Source: Comamonadaceae bacterium (GTDB lineage Bacteria > Pseudomonadota > Gammaproteobacteria > Burkholderiales > Burkholderiaceae_C). Taken from it: DNA of 64,000 bases. The DNA lies in NCBI GenBank assembly GCA_947450695.1, contig CANFWV010000004.1, positions 1 to 64,000 of the forward strand. Reading direction: 5' to 3'. The notes under the pieces were generated by a model that made no database searches, had not been told where the DNA came from, and was given only the letters and a program-made list of their open reading frames with translations. The position numbers were made by a program, and so were the translations under genes. The stretch's first letter is position 1, and each line of letters begins with the position of its first letter. Below, one piece after another: positions 54,216 through 62,342 of the stretch.

Positions 54216-54878
54216 TCAGGCGGCCACGGCGATCGGCAGACCGAGCATTTTTTCAAGCTCAGCGTGCGCCAAGCCGTCCACCATGTCAATTAGCAACAGA
54301 CCTTTTGGCGTGCATTCAAGCGTGGCCAGTTCGGAGTAAATCCGCTTGACGCAGCCTATGCCGGTGATCGGATAACTGCACTCGCTGACAACTTTGCTCT
54401 CGCCTTTTTTTGTCAGCAAATCCATCATCACCCACGTCTGCTTGGCACCGATCGCCAAGTCCATGGCACCGCCAACGGCTGGAATCGCGTCTTTTTCGCC
54501 AGTGCTCCAGTTCGCTAGGTCACCCGTTGCGCTGACCTGAAACGCACCCAGAACGCAAATGTCCAAATGCCCACCGCGCATCATGCTGAAGCTGTCTGCG
54601 TGGTGAAAATAAGCCCCCCCTGGCAGCAGGGTCACCGGCTGCTTGCCAGCGTTGATCAGGTCGTAGTCTTCATCACCCGCTGCGGGCGCCGGACCCATGC
54701 CCAAAATACCGTTTTCGCTTTGCAGAATCACTTCAATGCCGGCCGGCAAATGATTCGCCACCAGCGTCGGCATACCGATGCCGAGGTTGACGTAAGCACC
54801 GTCATGAATGTCTTTGGCCACGCGCTGGGCCAACTGCTCTTTGCTGCGTTTTTGATAGCTAATGTCACTCATGCTCAT
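54216..54878 (-). CDS. pcaJ: 3-oxoadipate CoA-transferase subunit B
   Basis: A 220-residue class I CoA-transferase beta subunit. The active-site Glu is in LQSENGILGMGP (SENG motif, about 53-56). GIGMPTLVANHLP precedes it. With PcaI it moves CoA from succinyl-CoA to 3-oxoadipate. The start overlaps the pcaI stop (ATGA), giving balanced subunit synthesis. Confidence 0.94.
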   Translation of the reverse strand: MSMSDISYQKRSKEQLAQRVAKDIHDGAYVNLGIGMPTLVANHLPAGIEVILQSENGILGMGPAPAAGDEDYDLINAGKQPVTLLPGGAYFHHADSFSMMRGGHLDICVLGAFQVSATGDLANWSTGEKDAIPAVGGAMDLAIGAKQTWVMMDLLTKKGESKVVSECSYPITGIGCVKRIYSELATLECTPKGLLLIDMVDGLAHAELEKMLGLPIAVAA

Positions 54879-55576
54879 GCCGCCTTTTTAAAACCGCCGG
54901 CCTGGGTGGCGACGCGGTCAATCTTCACAATTTTGCTGACAAAAATGCCGGGGGTGACGATGTTCTCTGGGTCGAGTGTGCCCAGTTCCACCACCTCGTG
55001 GACCGTGGCCACGGTCATCTTCGCGGCGGTCGCCATCACCGGGCCAAAGTTGCGCGCAGCCTTGCGGTAAAGCAAGTTACCCCAGCGGTCGCCGGTTTCG
55101 GCTTTGATCAATGCCACGTCGGCGTAAATCGGCATTTCGAGCACGTAAAACTTACCGTTGATCTCGCGGGTTTCTTTGCCCTTGGCCAGCTCAGTGCCGT
55201 AGCCTGTCGGTGAGAAAAAAGCCCCGATGCCAGCACCTGCGGCGCGAATGCGCTCAGCCAAATTGCCCTGAGGAACCAGTTCCAATTCAAGCTTTCCACT
55301 GCGGTAGAGAGCGTCAAAAATTTGGCTGTCAGCTTGCCGCGGAAAGCTGCAAATGATCTTGCGCACTTGGCCGGCCTTGAGCAAAGCCGCCAGACCAGTT
55401 TCACCGTTGCCGGCGTTGTTGTTGACGATGACGAGGTCCTTCGCGCCTTGCGCGATCAGTCCGTCAATCAACTCATTGGGAATGCCGGCGGTGCCAAACC
55501 CGCCAATCATCACGGTGGAACCATCTTTCACCTCGGCCAAGGCCGCAGTGATGGACGGGGCAATTTTGTTGATCAT
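54875..55576 (-). CDS. pcaI: 3-oxoadipate CoA-transferase subunit A
   Basis: A 233-residue alpha subunit with the CoA-transferase motif MIGGFGTAGIPNELIDGL near residue 22-39 and IGAFFSPTGYGT in the second half. It is first gene of pcaIJF and is divergent from the IclR-type regulator gene. The shared 94-bp region contains an inverted repeat plus direct repeat of the PcaU/PcaR type, so protocatechuate-pathway intermediates such as 3-oxoadipate may control it. Confidence 0.93.
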   Translation of the reverse strand: MINKIAPSITAALAEVKDGSTVMIGGFGTAGIPNELIDGLIAQGAKDLVIVNNNAGNGETGLAALLKAGQVRKIICSFPRQADSQIFDALYRSGKLELELVPQGNLAERIRAAGAGIGAFFSPTGYGTELAKGKETREINGKFYVLEMPIYADVALIKAETGDRWGNLLYRKAARNFGPVMATAAKMTVATVHEVVELGTLDPENIVTPGIFVSKIVKIDRVATQAGGFKKAA

Positions 55577-55613
55577 TCAAACAGCTCCAAGGTTATCGAT
55601 TTACTGACTTTTA

Positions 55614-55646
55614 TTTGTTCGCAATAAGAACAAATGTTCGTATAAT
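55614..55646. promoter_or_regulatory. PcaR/PcaU-type operator and regulator promoter
   Basis: TTTGTTC (55614-55620), seven bases, GAACAAA (55628-55634) is a perfect inverted repeat. It is followed directly by a further direct copy TGTTCG (55635-55640). This inverted-plus-direct triple matches the known layout of PcaU/PobR family operators. A TATAAT -10 hexamer for the regulator gene follows at 55641-55646, so binding would cover the regulator's promoter. Confidence 0.75.
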
Positions 55647-55670
55647 GAATTTTAGGAGATTCCAGGCGCC

Positions 55671-56486
55671 ATGGCAACCAGCTCATCAACATCGCTTTCC
55701 AGCCTAGACAAACCCCCAGTCCCCGGTGACAACTACGTTCAGTCTTTTGCCCGAGGCCTGCGAGTCATCCGCTCTTTCAGTGCTCAGTCGCCCCGTCAAA
55801 CATTGACCGAAGTCGCCGGCCGCAGTGAACTCACGCGGGCCGGCGCCAGACGCATTTTGCTGACCCTGCAAAGTCTGGGCTACGTCGAAGGCGATGGTAA
55901 GTTGTTCAGCCTGACGCCGCGCATTCTGGACCTCGGTTTCGCCTATTTGTCGTCAATGCCCATCTGGAATTTGGCTGAACCCATCATGGAGGCCTTGGTC
56001 GATGAGGTCAAGGAATCTTGCTCCGCCGCCGTGCTGGAGGGCACCGACATTATTTATGTGCTGCGCGTGCCGACCCACAAGATCATGAGCATCAGTCTGG
56101 GCGTGGGTTCGCGCTTGCCGGCCTACTGCACCTCGCTGGGCCGCGTACTGCTGGCAGGCCTGCCAGATGAAGAAGTGCTGAGCCGCTTACAGGCCAGCGA
56201 CCGCAAAGCCCTGACCCGCCACACGCTGACCGACGCGCGCGAGCTACTGACCAAGGTCCAAGCCACGCGCAAGCAAGGCTGGTCGTTGGTCAATCAGGAG
56301 CTGGAAGAGGGCCTCGTGTCATTGGCGGCGCCAGTGACCAACCGGGAAGGCCGCACCGTGGCGGCACTCAACATCAGCGGCCAAGCCAACCGCACCAGCG
56401 CCAAGATCATGCAAGACAGCATGTTGCCGGCGCTGCTGGCCGCTGCCAAAACCATTTCAACGCTGCTGGCTGTGAAGCGGGCTTGA
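55671..56486 (+). CDS. pcaR: IclR family regulator, PcaR/PcaU type
   Basis: A 271-residue regulator: winged HTH at about 24-85 (YVQSFARGLRVIRSF, then RSELTRAGARRILLTLQSLGYV) and an IclR effector domain (SCSAAVLEGTDIIYVLRV, LGRVLLAGLPDEEV). Sequence style and position, divergent from pcaIJF, identify the PcaR/PcaU/CatR branch, usually activators responding to 3-oxoadipate or protocatechuate. AGGAG lies 12 bases before the ATG, somewhat far. A weak CTAACG/CGTTAG hairpin follows the gene. Confidence 0.85.
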   Translation: MATSSSTSLSSLDKPPVPGDNYVQSFARGLRVIRSFSAQSPRQTLTEVAGRSELTRAGARRILLTLQSLGYVEGDGKLFSLTPRILDLGFAYLSSMPIWNLAEPIMEALVDEVKESCSAAVLEGTDIIYVLRVPTHKIMSISLGVGSRLPAYCTSLGRVLLAGLPDEEVLSRLQASDRKALTRHTLTDARELLTKVQATRKQGWSLVNQELEEGLVSLAAPVTNREGRTVAALNISGQANRTSAKIMQDSMLPALLAAAKTISTLLAVKRA

Positions 56487-56547
56487 GCAGAGTGCTAACG
56501 CAGAGTTAAGCCAACGTTAGGCCGTTTTGGCGTGCTACTCTTTCGAC

Positions 56548-56982
56548 ATGTTCACGCCCTCTCAATCCGACGTCCGCACCTTCTTCTGTGCGGTCTACGC
56601 CAAGTCACTGGCAGGCTCGCCACTCGACGCCATGGAAACCATCGTCAGCCAGTGGATCGACGAGCACCCCGAATACCACGCAGACTTCGCTGATGCAGAG
56701 GCCGCCGTCGCCAAAATGTACGACGTCGAAAGCGGCAAGACCAATCCGTTCTTGCATTTGTCGATGCACTTGACGATCAGCGAACAATGCTCAATCGACC
56801 AGCCCCGCGGCATCCGCCAAGCAGTGGAGTTACTCACCGCCCGCCGCAACTCGCTACACACAGCACACCACGAAACCATGGACTGCTTAGGCCAGATGGT
56901 CTGGGAAAGCCAGCGCGCCGGCCGCCCACCAGACGGCGCTGCCTACATCGACTGCGTGCAGCGCCACGCCACGCGGGACTGA
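56548..56982 (+). CDS. DUF1841 family protein
   Basis: A 144-residue soluble protein starting MFTPSQSDVRTFFC, matching the betaproteobacterial DUF1841 family (also WIDEHPEYHADFAD and NPFLHLSMHLTISEQ). The ATG at 56548 is preferred to an in-frame start 21 bases upstream. It is on the plus strand behind the IclR regulator gene. Function unknown; conservation in the lineage suggests a housekeeping gene marking the edge of the catabolic island. Confidence 0.88.
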   Translation: MFTPSQSDVRTFFCAVYAKSLAGSPLDAMETIVSQWIDEHPEYHADFADAEAAVAKMYDVESGKTNPFLHLSMHLTISEQCSIDQPRGIRQAVELLTARRNSLHTAHHETMDCLGQMVWESQRAGRPPDGAAYIDCVQRHATRD

Positions 56983-57157
56983 ACCTAACGCATCGGGTTT
57001 TAGGACGCTAGTGGGCAAGCGGACGAGGGACGACTCTGGATACTCGACCAACAGTTTCGGGGTCATGAGCTGACTTGCCTTGAATGGCCGTTGAAGGGCA
57101 TTTACGGGCGTTGGAAAAGTTTGGTATGTGGCGATGGATAGCTAGGGTATTCCCTGA

Positions 57158-57205
57158 ATTGCATACGAATGCAATGCCTGAATAATTTGAGCGCATGCGT
57201 ATGCA
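57158..57205. promoter_or_regulatory. paired GCAT-N4-ATGC operator candidates
   Basis: Two sites of the same type lie in the leader of the HisD-family gene. Site 1 is a perfect palindrome ATTGCAT-ACGA-ATGCAAT (57158-57175); site 2 is GCAT-GCGT-ATGC (57193-57204). Their centres are 32 bp apart, close to three helical turns, which suits binding of two dimers on one face. The LacI-family regulator encoded in the operon is a natural candidate. The rest of the 250-bp gap after the DUF1841 gene shows nothing else. Confidence 0.6.
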
Positions 57206-57234
57206 TCCTTTCTTTAAATTCAGGAACTGAACCC

Positions 57235-58557
57235 ATGATTCGATACCTCAAACGCGGCCGCGACGTGCAAGCCCGGGCAAATGACGACGTCAAAGTGCGA
57301 GCCACTGTTGAAGGCATTATTTGCGACATCGAACAACGCGGTGATGACGCAGTACGCGAGTACAGCCGCAAATTTGACAACTGGGAGCCTGCCGACTTCC
57401 GCCTGTCAAAGGGCCAGATTGAGCAAGCGATGAACAGCCTGTCGGCGCGCGAACTCGAGGACATCCGATTTGCACAAGCGCAGATCCGCAATTTTGCGCA
57501 GATTCAGCGTGACTCGATGCGCGATGTGGAAGTGGAAACCCGTCCCGGCGTGATCCTTGGCCACCGCCACATTCCCGTCAATGCCGTGGGTTGTTACGTG
57601 CCCGGTGGAAAGTACCCGATGATCGCGTCGGCCCACATGAGCGCACTGACAGCCAAAGTAGCCGGGGTCAAGCGCATCGTCTCAACGGCACCGCCGTTCA
57701 ATGGCGCACCACATCCGGCGATCGTCACAGCCATGCACCTTGCCGGCGCGGACGAGATATTGGTGCTCGGCGGTGTGCAGGCCGTGGTGGCGATGGCGGT
57801 CGGTACGCCTAGCCTCAAGCCGGTCGATATGCTGGTTGGCCCGGGCAACATGTTTGTGGCCGAGGCGAAACGCCAGTTGTACGGCCGTGTCGGCATCGAC
57901 TTGTTCGCCGGACCGACTGAAACGCTGGTAATCGCTGATGACTCTGTCGACGGTGAGCTGGTGGCCGTTGACCTGCTGGGTCAGGCCGAACACGGCGCTA
58001 CGTCGCCCTCTGTGCTGCTGACCGACAGCGAGGCCTTGGCACGCAGCACCATGGCAGAGATCGAGCGCCAGCTCAAAGTGTTGCCGACGGCGGCCATTGC
58101 CGCGCAAAGCTGGGCAGAGTTCGGCGAAATCATCGTCTGCGACAGCCGTCAAGAGATGCTGCAAAAGGCTGACGAACTGGCGTCTGAGCACGTACAGATC
58201 ATGACACGTGAGCCGGACTATTTCCAGCACAACATGACCAACTACGGCGCGCTGTTCATCGGCCCGCGTACTAACGTGGCGTTTGGCGACAAGGTCATCG
58301 GCACCAATCACACGCTGCCGACCAACAAGGCTGCGCGTTACACCGGGGGTCTGTGGGTCGGCAAGTTCTTGAAGACATGCACCTATCAAAAGGTGACGAC
58401 TGACGAGGCCAGCGCAGAGATCGGTGAGTACTGCTCACGCCTGTGCCACATGGAAAATTTTGCCGGCCATGGCGAACAGGCCAATATCCGGGTACGCCGT
58501 TATGGCACACGGCCAGATGTACCTTGGTATCAACCCGTGCCAGCGATGGACGCATGA
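57235..58557 (+). CDS. HisD-family NAD-dependent dehydrogenase (catabolic paralogue)
   Basis: A 440-residue histidinol-dehydrogenase-family enzyme. Zinc and substrate residues are visible: Gln and His in [12 protein letters not shown], Asp in [15 protein letters not shown] and a late His in [14 protein letters not shown]. It has the [16 protein letters not shown] segment. It resembles HpsN-type sulfopropanediol dehydrogenases and other catabolic HisD paralogues, and no his genes are near, so a two-step oxidation of a vicinal diol or amino alcohol to an acid is likely. The start at 57235 replaces a longer frame. The stop overlaps the SDR remnant. Confidence 0.82.
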   Translation: MIRYLKRGRDVQARANDDVKVRATVEGIICDIEQRGDDAVREYSRKFDNWEPADFRLSKGQIEQAMNSLSARELEDIRFAQAQIRNFAQIQRDSMRDVEVETRPGVILGHRHIPVNAVGCYVPGGKYPMIASAHMSALTAKVAGVKRIVSTAPPFNGAPHPAIVTAMHLAGADEILVLGGVQAVVAMAVGTPSLKPVDMLVGPGNMFVAEAKRQLYGRVGIDLFAGPTETLVIADDSVDGELVAVDLLGQAEHGATSPSVLLTDSEALARSTMAEIERQLKVLPTAAIAAQSWAEFGEIIVCDSRQEMLQKADELASEHVQIMTREPDYFQHNMTNYGALFIGPRTNVAFGDKVIGTNHTLPTNKAARYTGGLWVGKFLKTCTYQKVTTDEASAEIGEYCSRLCHMENFAGHGEQANIRVRRYGTRPDVPWYQPVPAMDA

Positions 58558-58682
58558 CCGCGCTTGGCCGCATTGGCCGCGTGGAAGAGGTGATGGGCCC
58601 TATCTTGTTCCTGGCCAGCGAAGCGTCGAGCCTGATGACCGGCAGCGCGTTGATGCTTGACGGCGGCTGGACAGCGGCATGA
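58554..58682 (+). pseudogene. C-terminal remnant of a short-chain dehydrogenase
   Basis: The 42 codons here encode [18 protein letters not shown], then [18 protein letters not shown], the characteristic tail of an SDR enzyme (the P/RxxEI-type helix and the final xDGGW). The rest of the roughly 250-residue gene, including the NAD site and Ser-Tyr-Lys triad, is missing. The fragment begins in an ATGA overlap with the HisD-type gene and ends in an ATGA overlap with the LacI gene. An in-frame deletion removed the front of the gene. Confidence 0.85.
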
Positions 58683-59767
58683 AATCCAATCCGACCGCCC
58701 ACGACGTCGCCCGGCTGGCGGGCGTTTCACAGTCGGCCGTGAGCCGCAGTTTCACCGCCGGCGCCAGTGTGGCGCCGGCCACGCGAGAGCGCATCTTGGC
58801 GGCTGCACGCGAGATCGGTTACCGGCCCAATGCCATTGCCCGTAGCCTCATCACCAGGCGCAGCCGCATCGTTGGGCTGGTCATGAGCTACCTTGAGAAT
58901 CAGTTCTACCCGCTGGTCATTGAGCGCTTCTCGCAAGCCCTGCAACGCAACGGCTATCACGTGCTCCTGTTCATCAGCGAGACGACGGATGCGGACGCGA
59001 TTCTGACCGACATCCTTCAGTACCAGGTCGACGGGATCGTGATGGCGTCCACCACACTGTCGTCTGGTCTGGCACAGGACTGCGCCAAAGCCGGCATCCC
59101 GGTGGTGTTGTTCAACCGGGTGGCGCAACTTGGTGCCATGGGGCGTTTCTCCACCAGTTCAGTGACGTCGCAAAACCGCAAGGGCGGCCGGCTGGTGGGC
59201 GAACTGTTGCTGCAGACGGGTCACCGCCGCATCGCGTGGCTGGCCGGACTTGAAGATGCATCAACCAGCCTGGACCGCGAGGCTGGGCTTCGCGAGGCGC
59301 TAGGGGAAGCTGGTATGGCGCTATACGCCAGGGGCGTTGGCCGCTATGATTTTTCTGAGGCAAAGCAGGTCGTGCTGAAGATGTTCAGCGACCCCGCTAC
59401 ACGACCCGATGCATTGTTTGCGGCTAATGATCACATGGCCATTGCGGCGCTGGAGACTTTGCGCACCGACCTCGGGCTTCGGGTGCCAGAGGATGTCTCT
59501 GTGGTGGGCTTCGACAACGTGCCGCAAGCGGCGTGGCCATCCTTTAACTTGACCACAGTTCAGCAGGATGTGGACCGCATGGTGGAGGCCACCCATACCC
59601 TGTTGTTCGAACAAATCGACGGCGAAGTGCTGGCGCGCAGCGTGACCGTGCCCTGCGTGCTGGTGGAGCGCGGCACCGTGCGCGTTCGGGAATCACGGCG
59701 CGTCGTGTTAACACCGGCCGGGGGCCCAGTACCCCATCCAGAAAAGAAGCGGAACACAACAACATGA
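58679..59767 (+). CDS. LacI family transcriptional regulator
   Basis: A 362-residue regulator with an N-terminal HTH ([19 protein letters not shown], about 7-25), hinge helix [13 protein letters not shown] and a periplasmic-binding-like effector domain ([30 protein letters not shown]). It has a Pro-rich C-terminal extension. It is coupled to the SDR remnant by an ATGA overlap and to the next gene likewise. It is the likely binder of the paired GCAT-N4-ATGC sites ahead of the operon. Confidence 0.93.
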   Translation: MKSNPTAHDVARLAGVSQSAVSRSFTAGASVAPATRERILAAAREIGYRPNAIARSLITRRSRIVGLVMSYLENQFYPLVIERFSQALQRNGYHVLLFISETTDADAILTDILQYQVDGIVMASTTLSSGLAQDCAKAGIPVVLFNRVAQLGAMGRFSTSSVTSQNRKGGRLVGELLLQTGHRRIAWLAGLEDASTSLDREAGLREALGEAGMALYARGVGRYDFSEAKQVVLKMFSDPATRPDALFAANDHMAIAALETLRTDLGLRVPEDVSVVGFDNVPQAAWPSFNLTTVQQDVDRMVEATHTLLFEQIDGEVLARSVTVPCVLVERGTVRVRESRRVVLTPAGGPVPHPEKKRNTTT

Positions 59768-60117
59768 TGGATCTTCAGAAATTCAGTAACGACCGGACGA
59801 TTTCCATCGTGGGCGCCGGCCTGTTCGACGCCAATCCGGAGATCACCCACAAGGCGATTCCGTTGATCGGCGTTCGCGCTGGGGCTGTCGATCTCGCCAT
59901 GGGTGCTGATCGTGCGCCCGGTGGCGTGGCTGACTATGCCGCGCGGCTGGGACCGCTGTACAAACGTATTGCCGCATCGCGCCAGCACGAACAACCGTGG
60001 GATGAAGCGCTGATCAAAGTGGTGCAAGCACAGCGCGGCAACCACTTGGGTCATGCCGAGCTGGAGTCTCGCCGGGCTTGGCGAGATGAACAATGCATGA
60101 CCTTTGCAGCGGCCTGA
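59764..60117 (+). CDS. hypothetical protein
   Basis: A 117-residue protein ([19 protein letters not shown]...) with no recognised family. A Gly/Ala-rich middle (GVRAGAVDLAMGADRAPGG) is followed by a charged helical part. No signal peptide or membrane segment is seen. It starts in an ATGA overlap with the LacI gene, so it is probably translated. Its small size and position next to an already truncated gene leave open that it is itself a fragment of a larger enzyme gene. Confidence 0.5.
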   Translation: MMDLQKFSNDRTISIVGAGLFDANPEITHKAIPLIGVRAGAVDLAMGADRAPGGVADYAARLGPLYKRIAASRQHEQPWDEALIKVVQAQRGNHLGHAELESRRAWRDEQCMTFAAA

Positions 60118-60175
60118 CGGCGGCCTTGACACCAATCTTCTTGATTCAACCCAACCCACCGAAAACGACTTCATC

Positions 60176-61177
60176 GTGAATAGTTACCCCACACTCCCCG
60201 CCCAAGCCGTCCGTCGCCTGCTGAGCACAGCCATAGCCCTGGCAGCCTGCGGCCTGCCCGCCGCACATGCTCAGAGCGAATACCCCAACAAGCCGATCCG
60301 CCTGATCGTGCCCTTCGCCACCGCTGGCGTGACCGACACCAGTGCCCGCATCGTGGCAGAGAAGCTCAGCCGGGAGCTGGGCCAGCAGGTGGTGGTCGAC
60401 AACAAGCCCGGCGCGGCCGGCAACATCGGCACCCAGATGGTCGCACGAGCCGAACCGGACGGCTACACCTTGCTGCTCGGCTATGACGGCACGCTGGTGA
60501 TCAACCCCAACGTCTATGCCAAGGTGCCTTTCGACCCTGTCAAGGACTTCGCTCCCATCGGCAAGATCGGCGACGCCATCTTGGTCGTAGCGACTAATGC
60601 CAAATTGGGCGTCAACACCATGGCCGAACTGCAGAACTACGCCAAGACCGTTCCGGGCGGCATGTCCTACGGCAGCGCCGGCACCGGCAGCACCACCCAT
60701 CTGGCTGGCGAAATGTTGCACCAACGCACCGGCATCCCGATGACCCACGTGCCCTACAAGGGCGGCGGGCAGGCGGTGGCTGACGTGGTGGGCGGCGCCC
60801 TGCCGGTGACGTTCGCCGCGGTGGCAGGGGCCATGCCCTTCGTCAAGGGTGGCCAGATCAAAGCCGTGGCCGTTACCTCGCGCCAGCGTGCGCCCTCATT
60901 ACCGGACGTACCGACCTTCATAGAAGCCGGTCTGAAGGACTTCGAGATCAACTCCTGGGTCGGTCTGCTGGCGCCAGCGCGCACGCCTAAGCCCGTGATC
61001 GACAAGCTGAACGTGGCGCTGCAAAAGGTGCTGAACGCGCCCGAAATGCGCGACCGCCTCTCTTCGCTGGGCATCGTGGCCATGCCGGGCACGCCCGAGG
61101 CCTACGGCCGCGAGATTGTGCGCGACCTGGAGAAGAACAAGGCGATCGTCAAAGCCGCCGACATCAAGCTGGAATGA
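60176..61177 (+). CDS. Bug-family tripartite tricarboxylate receptor
   Basis: A 333-residue periplasmic binding protein. From a GTG at 60176 the leader NSYPTLPAQAVRRLLSTAIA leads to cleavage after AAHAQ and SEYPNKPIRLIVPFATAG. YGSAGTGSTTHLAGEM and MTHVPYKGGGQAVADV are typical. An ATG at 60104 overlaps the upstream gene by 14 bases and would give an unusually long leader; neither start has a strong ribosome site. It lies in the HisD-LacI operon and should bind that pathway's substrate or product. Confidence 0.9.
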   Translation: MNSYPTLPAQAVRRLLSTAIALAACGLPAAHAQSEYPNKPIRLIVPFATAGVTDTSARIVAEKLSRELGQQVVVDNKPGAAGNIGTQMVARAEPDGYTLLLGYDGTLVINPNVYAKVPFDPVKDFAPIGKIGDAILVVATNAKLGVNTMAELQNYAKTVPGGMSYGSAGTGSTTHLAGEMLHQRTGIPMTHVPYKGGGQAVADVVGGALPVTFAAVAGAMPFVKGGQIKAVAVTSRQRAPSLPDVPTFIEAGLKDFEINSWVGLLAPARTPKPVIDKLNVALQKVLNAPEMRDRLSSLGIVAMPGTPEAYGREIVRDLEKNKAIVKAADIKLE

Positions 61178-61214
61178 GCGCTTTTCTTTTTCCTTATTCT
61201 TGACAGGAACTACC

Positions 61215-62078
61215 ATGGCCAATCCCATCCTTCGACAAAAACTCGCTGCGGGCGAATTCATCGTCATCCCCGGCGTGCAAGACATGATTGCGACCGTCAT
61301 GACCAACAAGGTTGGTTTTGACATCATCTACGGGACCGGCTACTGGACCACCGCCTCAGCCTATGGCTTGCCAGACGCCGGCATCGCCACTTACACCCAG
61401 ATGGTCGACCGCATGCGCACCATCACGCGCACAAGCAATGCCGCCCTCATCGCCGACGCAGACACCGGGTACGGCGGCCTGCTCAACGTGCACCATACGG
61501 TGCGCGGCTATGAAGAAGCCGGCGTCACCGCGATTCAGATTGAGGATCAGGAATTCCCCAAAAAATGCGGCCACACGCCCTACAAGCGCTGTGTGCCTAT
61601 CGAAGACATGGTCGAGAAGATCAAGGTCGCGTCCGAAGCTCGCGAAGACAAGGAGAACTTCCTCATCATCGCCCGAACCGATGCGCGCGCCAGTCTCGGC
61701 ATGGACGATGCCTTGCGCCGCATGGAGGCCTATGCAAAGGCTGGTGCCGACATCCTGTTCTTCGAGGCGCCTCAGTCAGAGGAAGAGATGCGCCGAGCCT
61801 GCGCGGCCTTCGACCTGCCCATGATGGCGAACATGGCCGACGGCGGGAAAACACCCATTCTGCCGGCCGATGTGCTCAAAGAAATTGGCTATTCCCTTGC
61901 CATCTTTCCCGCCATGACCAGCCTGGTCGCAGCCGCTGCGATGGAGAAAGCGCTGCGTCACCTCAAGGAGGCTGGCACCAGCTTGTCGCCCGACATTCCC
62001 ATGACCGACTTCAACGAGTTCTGCCGCTTGATCGGCTTCGATGAAGTCTGGGACTTCGAGAAGCGCTGGGCGCGTTGA
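61215..62078 (+). CDS. isocitrate lyase/PEP mutase family enzyme
   Basis: A 287-residue ICL/PEPM-superfamily lyase. Metal and substrate residues are in IADADTGYGGLLNV, IQIEDQEFPKKCGH (the KKCGH catalytic loop) and IIARTDARAS. Members include methylisocitrate lyase, oxaloacetate decarboxylase and dimethylmalate lyase. The intact KKCGH favours lyase over hydrolase activity. The ATG at 61215 follows the Bug gene by 37 bp; the longer frame from 61116 lies inside that gene. Product is probably pyruvate or another 2-oxoacid. Confidence 0.87.
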   Translation: MANPILRQKLAAGEFIVIPGVQDMIATVMTNKVGFDIIYGTGYWTTASAYGLPDAGIATYTQMVDRMRTITRTSNAALIADADTGYGGLLNVHHTVRGYEEAGVTAIQIEDQEFPKKCGHTPYKRCVPIEDMVEKIKVASEAREDKENFLIIARTDARASLGMDDALRRMEAYAKAGADILFFEAPQSEEEMRRACAAFDLPMMANMADGGKTPILPADVLKEIGYSLAIFPAMTSLVAAAAMEKALRHLKEAGTSLSPDIPMTDFNEFCRLIGFDEVWDFEKRWAR

Positions 62079-62342
62079 GACCGGTTGGTCAAATATGAAA
62101 AACAACAGGCAGATCACCGACAAGACTAAGTGCCGCGGCCCGAACATGGGCGTGGAATGCCGACACTGCCATGGCACAGTACTTAGACTTCGTGGCTGCA
62201 TCGCGTACAACAGAGATGGAACTCAGTCCTCGATGATGGCGAATGGACAAGGACTGTTGAAAGGTCATGCGTCGTTGTACTCATATGCTTTTTCAGGTAT
62301 CCCGTTGACTCTACATCTCAATCAACAAAGCTCGAAAGATTT

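Noticed and set aside
54610-54625. Seven-C run in pcaJ as a possible frameshift site
   Set aside because: The reading frame and CoA-transferase motifs continue normally on both sides.
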